This document shows, piece after piece, positions 6,497 to 10,878 of a stretch of DNA of 10,959 nucleotides (the first letter of the stretch is position 1; each line of letters begins with the position of its first letter). Position numbers and translations under genes: made by a program. Source of the stretch: Porticoccus sp. (GTDB lineage: Bacteria; Pseudomonadota; Gammaproteobacteria; Pseudomonadales; Porticoccaceae); the NCBI GenBank assembly GCA_011049795.1, contig DRHD01000276.1, positions 1 through 10,959 on the forward strand. The letters are read 5' to 3'. The notes under the pieces were generated by a model, which saw nothing but the letters and a program-made list of their open reading frames with translations, did no database searches and was not told the DNA's origin.

Positions 6497-6820
6497 ATGC
6501 CTAATCCAAACATTGGTACTGCTAACGTTCTGGTTGGTGCTGCAAAGGTATCAGCTGCTACTCCGCCTATCGTAACCAATGCGGTGGGTATCAGCGGCGT
6601 TACTCGGACAGGTGCTGGAATCTGGGTCGTAACTATTGTCGAGCCCGCGGATTTCACCAATCGTTTTGTGACTCTTACGTCATTCTTCGCGACGCACGGG
6701 GTTCTGGAGCTTGACCCGGCGGTCCAGACGGATGTCACTATTGGTGTTCTGGGATTCCTGCTCGCCGTGGCTTCCGACCTCGCGTGGGAAATCAAGGTGG
6801 AGCGCGTAAGCCTTCCCTAG
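6497..6820 (+). CDS. Small beta-rich protein (107 aa), spike/fibre-type family member 2
   Basis: Contains the family strand motif as VTRTGAGIWVVTIVEP (35-50) and a family-like N terminus (NVLVGAAKVSAA). It ends in AWEIKVERVSLP. AAGGAAATCGAG precedes the ATG. The next gene is a near copy: the two proteins differ at 8 of 107 positions, while 22 further codons differ silently, so both copies have been kept under protein-level selection since duplication. The role is inferred as a virion surface subunit; two close variants might form hetero-oligomers or provide alternative specificities. No catalytic motif is seen. Confidence 0.7.
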   Translation: MPNPNIGTANVLVGAAKVSAATPPIVTNAVGISGVTRTGAGIWVVTIVEPADFTNRFVTLTSFFATHGVLELDPAVQTDVTIGVLGFLLAVASDLAWEIKVERVSLP

Positions 6821-6834
6821 AAAGAAATCGAGAA

Positions 6835-7158
6835 ATGCCTAATCCAAACATTGGTACTGCTAATGTTCTGGTCGGTGCTGCAAAGGTATCGGCTGCCACT
6901 CCCCCCGTCGTGACCAACGCGGTAGGTATCAGTGGTGTTACTCGGACAGGCGCTGGAATCTGGGTCGTAACCATTGTGGAGCCCACAGATTTCACCAGTC
7001 GTTTCGTAACTCTTACATCGTTCTTCGCGACGCACGGGGCTCTGGAGCTTGACCCGGCGGTCCAAACGGATGTCACTATTGGTGTCCTGGGCTTCCTGCT
7101 TAACGCGGCTGCCGACCTCGCGTGGGAAATCAAGGTGGAGCGCGTAAGCGTTCCCTAG
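6835..7158 (+). CDS. Small beta-rich protein (107 aa), spike/fibre-type family member 3
   Basis: Tandem duplicate of the preceding gene with exactly the same length. The start is set at 6835, where the first 9 codons match the sister gene base for base and a GAAAGAAATCGAG leader also matches. An in-frame ATG at 6784 lies inside the sister gene and is not used. Amino-acid differences from the sister are at residues 25, 51, 55, 69, 90, 91, 93 and 106; the cluster at 90-93 (LLAVAS against LLNAAA) may mark an exposed loop. The gene is followed by about 115 non-coding bases with two palindromes. Confidence 0.7.
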   Translation: MPNPNIGTANVLVGAAKVSAATPPVVTNAVGISGVTRTGAGIWVVTIVEPTDFTSRFVTLTSFFATHGALELDPAVQTDVTIGVLGFLLNAAADLAWEIKVERVSVP

Positions 7159-7180
7159 ATAGTAATCTGGTAGTACGGCG

Positions 7181-7193
7181 CCCCAGTTTGGGG
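7181..7193 (+). other. Short GC hairpin CCCCAgttTGGGG
   Basis: A 5-bp GC-rich stem with a three-base loop lies directly before palindrome copy 6, in the gap after the tandem 107-aa genes. There is no following T-run, so terminator activity is unlikely without other factors. Confidence 0.4.
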
Positions 7194-7209
7194 TGTCGGT
7201 TAACCGACA
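7194..7209. repeat. 16-bp palindrome TGTCGGTTAACCGACA, copy 6
   Basis: First of two exact copies in the gap before the 220-aa gene. The copies start 37 bases apart, with 21 bases between them, and a further GTTAAC core lies in the spacer at 7218-7223. Confidence 0.95.
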
Positions 7210-7230
7210 CGGGGCTAGTTAACAAGCGCG

Positions 7231-7246
7231 TGTCGGTTAACCGACA
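7231..7246. repeat. 16-bp palindrome TGTCGGTTAACCGACA, copy 7
   Basis: Second copy of the pair, ending 27 bases before the ATG at 7274. A six-codon reading frame at 7257-7277 overlaps that ATG as ATGA but is too short to call a gene. Confidence 0.95.
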
Positions 7247-7273
7247 ACCTGAAACAATGAAAGAAGGCAGACA

Positions 7274-7936
7274 ATGAGTAAACAAGAACGAATGATGGCT
7301 CAACTCGCTTACATCAAAAGGCGCCTGGAAACCTGGAGCCCTGCCAGTCACGAATCGAGAATGCTCGGGGACCTTCTTATGCTACTGACTCAAACGGTGG
7401 GCGGGGAAGAGGCGAGCGTGGGGTCAGCGGCTGCGGGTATCTTGCAGGAGGGGGCAAATGTTCCGGTTCATCTGCAAGAGCAACAGAGGCGGGGAGGTAT
7501 TCAGCTCGCTCCGGGGGTGGTGCAATATCCTGCGGCTCCGCAGGTTGTGTTGCCCCCGGGTGGTATGAACCAACCGGGCGGGATGCAAAGTCAGGCGGCT
7601 TTGCAGCCGGCGCCTATTGATGTTGCGGCGGGGATAGCCGCAATGGGGGCGCCGCCGTTGGGGGTTGCGGCTCCTGCTGTTCCGATGCCGACGCCTGTTC
7701 CGGGTTCGCTTGCGGACCAGGCGTTAGGCGGGCAAGCTGTAGTGGGACCGCCCCCATCGGCTCCGGGGTATGCTCCGGGTATCGTAGCGACTGCTGAGGC
7801 TGTCGGTCAACCGACACCAGAAGAAGCTCAAGCGTCTGCTGAAATGGAAAAATTGCTTGGTGGGGATAATGGAATTCCCGATGGGGTCCCATCTCCAGCG
7901 GCTACTGAAACTGTAGTTACACCTGCTAAGGAGTAG
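7274..7936 (+). CDS. Pro/Ala/Gly-rich low-complexity protein (220 aa)
   Basis: The first ~50 residues look folded and helical (QERMMAQLAYIKRRLETW, MLGDLLMLLTQTVGG). From about 60 to 200 the chain is dominated by Pro, Ala, Gly, Val and Gln with PxP and PGG runs, suggesting an extended or disordered linker. No catalytic motif, signal peptide or membrane segment is seen. GAAGG lies eight to twelve bases before the ATG. The low-complexity part is much richer in G and C than neighbouring genes and contains a one-mismatch copy of the palindrome (7801-7816, encoding VGQPT). A linker, scaffold or membrane-bridging virion part is possible. The function is unknown. Confidence 0.6.
   Translation: MSKQERMMAQLAYIKRRLETWSPASHESRMLGDLLMLLTQTVGGEEASVGSAAAGILQEGANVPVHLQEQQRRGGIQLAPGVVQYPAAPQVVLPPGGMNQPGGMQSQAALQPAPIDVAAGIAAMGAPPLGVAAPAVPMPTPVPGSLADQALGGQAVVGPPPSAPGYAPGIVATAEAVGQPTPEEAQASAEMEKLLGGDNGIPDGVPSPAATETVVTPAKE
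7801..7816. repeat. Palindrome variant TGTCGGTCAACCGACA inside a gene
   Basis: Matches the 16-bp palindrome at 15 of 16 positions; the central TT is TC. It lies in the coding sequence of the Pro/Ala/Gly-rich protein and is the only near copy clearly within a gene body. Confidence 0.8.
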
Positions 7937-7938
7937 TC

Positions 7939-8025
7939 ATGTACGCCGAGTTCCTTTCTCTGTCACTGGTTTTCTATGCTGGAGTCTCTGTATTGCGGTT
8001 TGGGGCTTACTGGCTAGAGAAATAG
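7939..8025 (+). CDS. Tiny single-TM peptide (28 aa)
   Basis: The peptide is one hydrophobic helix (FLSLSLVFYAGVSVL) with an aromatic and basic end (RFGAYWLEK). AAGGAG lies six bases before the ATG, and the start is two bases after the previous stop, which supports real translation. Membrane peptides of this size are common in phage lysis and virion-membrane gene sets. Function unknown. Confidence 0.5.
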   Translation: MYAEFLSLSLVFYAGVSVLRFGAYWLEK

Positions 8026-8028
8026 ACT

Positions 8029-8190
8029 ATGCCACTTATCTATCTCTTCGGAGCTGCCATCTCGACCATGCTCATTCAAAGCGTGGTCAGGCGGTTGTAT
8101 GACAATGCTCACCGTCATTACGTGAAGACGCTCAATCCTGCGGAGATGAGTGGAGAAAGATTGAGTTTCTACAAGAGAGGGGCTCGGTAA
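8029..8190 (+). CDS. Small membrane-associated protein (53 aa)
   Basis: A hydrophobic N-terminal helix at about residues 2-20 (LIYLFGAAISTMLIQSVV) is followed by a basic, polar tail (RRLYDNAHRHYVK ... FYKRGAR). The ribosome site is weak (AGAGAAA), but the gene starts three bases after the 28-aa peptide and its TAA overlaps the next ATG (TAATG), so it fits an unbroken coupled string. Positive charges after the helix suggest that the C terminus faces the cytoplasm. Function unknown. Confidence 0.5.
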   Translation: MPLIYLFGAAISTMLIQSVVRRLYDNAHRHYVKTLNPAEMSGERLSFYKRGAR

Positions 8191-8912
8191 TGTTAGATGC
8201 GTATAGACGAGGGTGTCGGGTCGGGGTAGTCCCGAAGAAAACTCACTGGACGAGGGATTGGCAGATTGCTGGGGTGAATTCCCAGGTCGGGCTGTTGAAG
8301 ATTGGGAGCAGAGAGGGGATTACTCTCGATAGAATTTCTCCTGGCCAATACATGTATAAGGATTGGTGGGTACGGGGCTCAGCATCAGGAAATGTTTGGC
8401 TTGTAGGTAAGCGGGGCGAAAGAGCTATCTTTCATTCTTCTACCCTAAAAGGGATAAGAGAAATGCTAGCTAATATAGAACCCAGCGAAATCGGTTCCCG
8501 GGAGGGGATTACTCTCGACCGAGTCGGAACTGGTCATTACCTATGGAAAAACTATCATATCCTTAGGACAAAAAACCGTTGGATGGTTTGGGACTCGCTT
8601 AACCCTGGACCGACACACCGATATCGTACTCTCAGGAATGTAAGAAAGCGGTTAGCGCTAGGGATTCCGTTTCCCGAAGTAGGGAGCAGAGAGGGGATTA
8701 CTCTCAAGCCAATTAGGTCTGGTAGATACGAATACGAAGGAGATAAAGATTTCTACTTTATCTCACAATGGGAATGGGGACCAACTTATAGAAAATGGGA
8801 TGTAAAAGGAAAAAATATTTCAGCAGGCGGATTCAGAACGCTTAGAGATGTACGTAAATGGATTGCAGCTCGCGAAGCAAGACAGGCGATTGCGAGGGCA
8901 GAAAGCAGTTAA
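8190..8912 (+). CDS. Triple-repeat protein with GSREGITL units (240 aa)
   Basis: After 38 residues there are three tandem units starting with the identical octapeptide GSREGITL at residues 39, 102 and 165, exactly 63 residues (189 bases) apart. Each unit continues as G-x-Y, two or more Trp/Tyr-rich strands and a helix ending T-L-K/R-x-V/I-R. This suggests a small beta-beta-beta-alpha domain of about 60 residues. Units 1 and 3 share the same 24 bases for the octapeptide, whereas unit 2 uses different codons for the first three residues, so the peptide itself is selected. The protein is strongly basic, which would suit nucleic-acid binding; repeated binding domains or a cleavable polyprotein are alternatives. 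GAGAGGGG precedes the start, which overlaps the previous stop. No named family is recognised. Confidence 0.65.
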   Translation: MLDAYRRGCRVGVVPKKTHWTRDWQIAGVNSQVGLLKIGSREGITLDRISPGQYMYKDWWVRGSASGNVWLVGKRGERAIFHSSTLKGIREMLANIEPSEIGSREGITLDRVGTGHYLWKNYHILRTKNRWMVWDSLNPGPTHRYRTLRNVRKRLALGIPFPEVGSREGITLKPIRSGRYEYEGDKDFYFISQWEWGPTYRKWDVKGKNISAGGFRTLRDVRKWIAAREARQAIARAESS

Positions 8913-8922
8913 GTAAACCGCC

Positions 8923-8975
8923 GCCCTGGGTAGCTAGCTAGGTTTCACTGCCTTGGCCGGCTAGCTGCCCGGGGC
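8923..8975 (+). terminator. Strong RNA hairpin, possible terminator or regulatory structure
   Basis: The arms 8923-8939 and 8959-8975 pair along 17 positions without a bulge, three of them G-U, around a 19-base loop. The structure begins ten bases after the stop of the triple-repeat gene and is followed by AACTTTTAGG. The T-run is short and displaced, so termination may be weak or partial. A transcript-stabilising or attenuating hairpin is equally possible, because the next gene's ribosome site starts only a few bases later. Confidence 0.55.
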
Positions 8976-8997
8976 AACTTTTAGGAAAGGCAGAACT

Positions 8998-9192
8998 ATG
9001 TTGATTTGTGAAAGGGATGGTAAGTTTCATATTGTTCGCAAGATTACTAAGTCAGGTATGAGTCTGAAAGTAAACACGTATTGCGGACAAGACGGTTTCA
9101 GCGAAATCGACCAGTTGCCTATTGAGTTTCTTGGCAAGCTCTGTGCAGGGTGTCAGGGGTCATGGGACGAAACGAAAAAGGCTGCTGGGTAG
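8998..9192 (+). CDS. Small Cys-containing protein (64 aa), possible zinc binding
   Basis: Cysteines at residues 4, 29, 49 and 52 include one clear CAGC pair (LCAGCQG), so a single metal site formed with the other two is possible. The N-terminal half looks like beta strands (MLICERDGKFHIVRKI, LKVNTYCG). GGAAAGG precedes the ATG by about seven bases. It follows the strong hairpin and is the last gene before the palindrome cluster at 9197-9250. Function unknown. Confidence 0.6.
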   Translation: MLICERDGKFHIVRKITKSGMSLKVNTYCGQDGFSEIDQLPIEFLGKLCAGCQGSWDETKKAAG

Positions 9193-9196
9193 TGAG

Positions 9197-9225
9197 TGTC
9201 GGTAAGCTACTGAGTGTCGGTTAAC
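9197..9225 (+). repeat. 29-bp exact repeat, copy B, with truncated palindrome at 9215
   Basis: Exact match to 5025-5053. Its last 11 bases are the left part of the palindrome, which here breaks into GGCTGG instead of CGACA. An intact palindrome follows at 9235. Confidence 0.9.
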
Positions 9226-9234
9226 GGCTGGTCG

Positions 9235-9250
9235 TGTCGGTTAACCGACA
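9235..9250. repeat. 16-bp palindrome TGTCGGTTAACCGACA, copy 8
   Basis: Intact copy in the 123-base gap before the three tandem beta-rich genes, 65 bases upstream of the ATG at 9316. This is the largest palindrome-to-start distance in the window. Confidence 0.95.
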
Positions 9251-9263
9251 TCACCAGCTTACA

Positions 9264-9298
9264 CGAAGTAGCCCCCGACAAACGAGGTAGCCACCGAC
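9264..9298 (+). repeat. Two short direct repeats, CGARGTAGCCMCCGAC
   Basis: Copies at 9264-9279 and 9283-9298 match at 14 of 16 bases and start 19 bases apart, directly before the GGAGG ribosome site of the next gene. Such spacing could suit a regulator binding on one face of the helix over nearly two turns. No regulator is identified. Confidence 0.5.
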
Positions 9299-9315
9299 GC
9301 ATGGAGGAATAAGCG

Positions 9316-9648
9316 ATGAGTGTTCCATATCTTGACCCTGCCTGGCGGTTACATGCTGCGGGGTTTCAGACGTCGGCTGCTGGCGCAGCGGTTCTGGGTA
9401 ATTCGGTCAATGTTACGCAGATTAATAGGATTGGAGCTGGGGTATACCATATCATCCTAGATGAGCCCTTGGACCCCGCTGATGGGATTCTGATACTCCG
9501 CACACTGAGGGTAGCAGCTCTTAGAATCATATCAGAAGATGCGGGGCCAGCAAACGATATTACTCGGGGCGTACGTATTCTTAATGGGGTAGCAGCACCT
9601 ACCGATGATACATTTCGTTTCCTCTTGTTCCGATACAACGCACCGTAG
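9316..9648 (+). CDS. Small beta-rich protein (110 aa), spike/fibre-type family member 4
   Basis: First of three tandem paralogues. The N terminus is LDPAWRLHAAGFQTS, the centre has the family strand motif as INRIGAGVYHIILDEP, and the end is FRFLLFRYNAP. The shared N and C termini with varied middles suggest a common attachment and fold with variable exposed loops. GGAGG lies eight bases before the ATG. There is no signal peptide or membrane segment. It is inferred to be a virion surface subunit; the sequence shows no enzyme motif. Confidence 0.7.
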   Translation: MSVPYLDPAWRLHAAGFQTSAAGAAVLGNSVNVTQINRIGAGVYHIILDEPLDPADGILILRTLRVAALRIISEDAGPANDITRGVRILNGVAAPTDDTFRFLLFRYNAP

Positions 9649-9665
9649 AAAGAGATAGCATAAGA

Positions 9666-10004
9666 ATGTTACCAAATCTCAATCCTGCATGGTCTGTACA
9701 TGCCGCTGGTGAACAAACTTCGGTTGGTGCTGTTGCTGCTCTAGCGCCAAGGTCTAAAAATATCGTTAGTATTATCCGAGATGGGGCAGGGGAATATATT
9801 ATCACCATGGATACTCCATTGGGTATGAATGATGGGGTTATGATAGTTACTCCTGTATTCGTAGCAGGCGTGGTTATCGCACAGCCAATCCTGGAAACCC
9901 CCGTTATTGACCTTACTAGACGATTTATAGTTATTGTCGATGGGGTATTGGGTGGTCTTGACGCTGCTTTCAAATTTGTATTGTTTCGATACAATGCTCC
10001 ATAG
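9666..10004 (+). CDS. Small beta-rich protein (112 aa), spike/fibre-type family member 5
   Basis: Second of the tandem trio. It begins LPNLNPAWSVHAAGEQTS, shares this block almost exactly with the next gene, and ends FKFVLFRYNAP like the previous one. This mosaic similarity would fit recombination or gene conversion among the copies. The central motif is IIRDGAGEYIITMDTP. The ribosome site (AAAGAG) is weaker than that of its neighbours. It lies 17 bases after the previous stop with no palindrome between, so the trio is probably one transcript. Confidence 0.7.
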   Translation: MLPNLNPAWSVHAAGEQTSVGAVAALAPRSKNIVSIIRDGAGEYIITMDTPLGMNDGVMIVTPVFVAGVVIAQPILETPVIDLTRRFIVIVDGVLGGLDAAFKFVLFRYNAP

Positions 10005-10016
10005 AAGGGATGATAA

Positions 10017-10346
10017 ATGCTCCCAAATCTCAATCCAGCCTGGTCTGTTCATGCAGCAGGATTTCAATCATCAGATGGTATTGTAGCAGTATTAGACCCG
10101 GCCTCGGCAAATGTTGTTAGTATCACGAGAACAGGCGCTGGCGTTTATGATATCCTGCTCGGAAGCGCTATAGACCCCAATGATGGTATTTTTATACCTT
10201 CTCCTTTTTCTGAAAGCGGTACTGTCATCTTCTTTAGTCTGATAGCCATTACTGATACACTGGTAACTCTCAATATTACAAATGGTGCAGTGGCTCAAAC
10301 AGATGAGATATTCAAGTTTATCTATTTCCGTTTCCGTGTTCCGTAG
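10017..10346 (+). CDS. Small beta-rich protein (109 aa), spike/fibre-type family member 6 (last of trio)
   Basis: Begins LPNLNPAWSVHAAGFQSS. The central motif is ITRTGAGVYDILLGS, followed by a Phe/Ser-rich loop (PSPFSESGTVIFF) not found in the sisters, and the end is FKFIYFRFRVP. GAAGGGA lies upstream of the ATG. The stop TAG is directly followed by palindrome copy 9. Codon use is more A/T-rich in the middle section than at the ends. A virion-surface role is inferred from family membership. Counting 5072, 6497, 6835, 9316 and 9666, it is the sixth member in the window. Confidence 0.7.
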   Translation: MLPNLNPAWSVHAAGFQSSDGIVAVLDPASANVVSITRTGAGVYDILLGSAIDPNDGIFIPSPFSESGTVIFFSLIAITDTLVTLNITNGAVAQTDEIFKFIYFRFRVP

Positions 10347-10362
10347 TGTCGGTTAACCGACA
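10347..10362. repeat. 16-bp palindrome TGTCGGTTAACCGACA, copy 9
   Basis: Begins on the base right after the stop codon of the third tandem beta-rich gene and ends 19 bases before the GTG at 10382. It separates the spike-type block from the 81-aa block. Confidence 0.95.
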
Positions 10363-10381
10363 CAGAAAGGCAGAAAAGGCA

Positions 10382-10627
10382 GTGCCGTGTCAAACAGAAG
10401 TAAAAGCAGGTCCAACTGCTCGACCGGAAGATGAAGCAGTCGAAAGACTAATCATGTTCCTGAATGGCCAGACATCGAATTCACGTTCGCTCGTGATTCA
10501 GCTTGAACAGATGAGAAAGTGGATGGGAGATACCCTCACAAAGCACCCATCCGTAGCGGTGGCAATGGCTGGAAACGAATCAATCCAACGCTTTGTCCTT
10601 GCCTGGAAAGGCAAAAACGATGGGTAA
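10382..10627 (+). CDS. Helical 81-aa protein, paralogue 1 (GTG start)
   Basis: First of three tandem paralogues. The GTG is chosen because GAAAAGG lies just upstream and it gives exactly the same length (81 aa) as the next gene with an ungapped alignment; an in-frame GTG at 10346 inside the palindrome is less likely. Conserved core with paralogue 2: IQxEQxxxW-x-G-x-TL-x2-HP-x-VAVAMA-x-N (residues about 39-65), probably two or three helices. About 40% of positions are identical between the two by my count. No membrane segment or enzyme motif is seen. Function unknown. Confidence 0.6.
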   Translation: MPCQTEVKAGPTARPEDEAVERLIMFLNGQTSNSRSLVIQLEQMRKWMGDTLTKHPSVAVAMAGNESIQRFVLAWKGKNDG

Positions 10628-10865
10628 TCAAGTTAAGATGCAGGCGGCTCCTACAATTAGAACTGAGACAATGGCCATTGACGAATTAGTCAGATTCCTC
10701 GACGGTCTCTATGTTTCTGCTCACTCTACTTTCATCCAAATGGAGCAGTTCAAAAGGTGGTTAGGTCAAACGCTCGCTGAACATCCAGCTGTAGCCGTAG
10801 CAATGGCTGAGAATAAAAAAGTCCAGCAGTTTATTAACAGTGTCAATGAAGAGGCTGTTGGATAG
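10620..10865 (+). CDS. Helical 81-aa protein, paralogue 2
   Basis: Overlaps the first paralogue by eight bases. GGAAAGG lies about seven bases before the ATG at 10620; an in-frame ATG at 10593 would start inside the previous gene. Contains AAPTIRTETMAIDELVRFL, then IQMEQFKRWLGQTL and HPAVAVAMAEN. It is soluble and predicted largely helical. The conserved VAVAMA helix and the Trp before Gly-x-Thr-Leu mark the family. The tandem arrangement suggests stepwise duplication. Function unknown. Confidence 0.65.
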   Translation: MGNQVKMQAAPTIRTETMAIDELVRFLDGLYVSAHSTFIQMEQFKRWLGQTLAEHPAVAVAMAENKKVQQFINSVNEEAVG

Positions 10866-10878
10866 ACAGAAAGGCAAA

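Noticed and set aside
7257..7277. Six-codon upstream reading frame overlapping the start of the 220-aa gene
   Set aside because: Too short to separate from chance; it overlaps the ribosome site of the main gene.
9599..10033. A 144-codon antisense reading frame over the tandem spike-type genes
   Set aside because: It mirrors the codon pattern of well-supported + strand genes, has no good ribosome site and its product is Thr/Ile/Pro-rich without fold-like pattern. Similar antisense frames occur over the sister copies, as expected for shadows.
859..10362. CRISPR array
   Set aside because: Repeats are only 16 bp, spaced from 37 to over 2000 bases with genes between; no regular spacers.
859..10362. 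Palindromes as intrinsic terminators
   Set aside because: The stem is only 6 bp with a UUAA loop and none of the nine copies is followed by a T-run on either strand.
859..10362. Small transposable element (MITE) or integron-type site
   Set aside because: No target duplications, no conserved flanks beyond 16 bp and no transposase or integrase gene in the window; kept only as a weak alternative.
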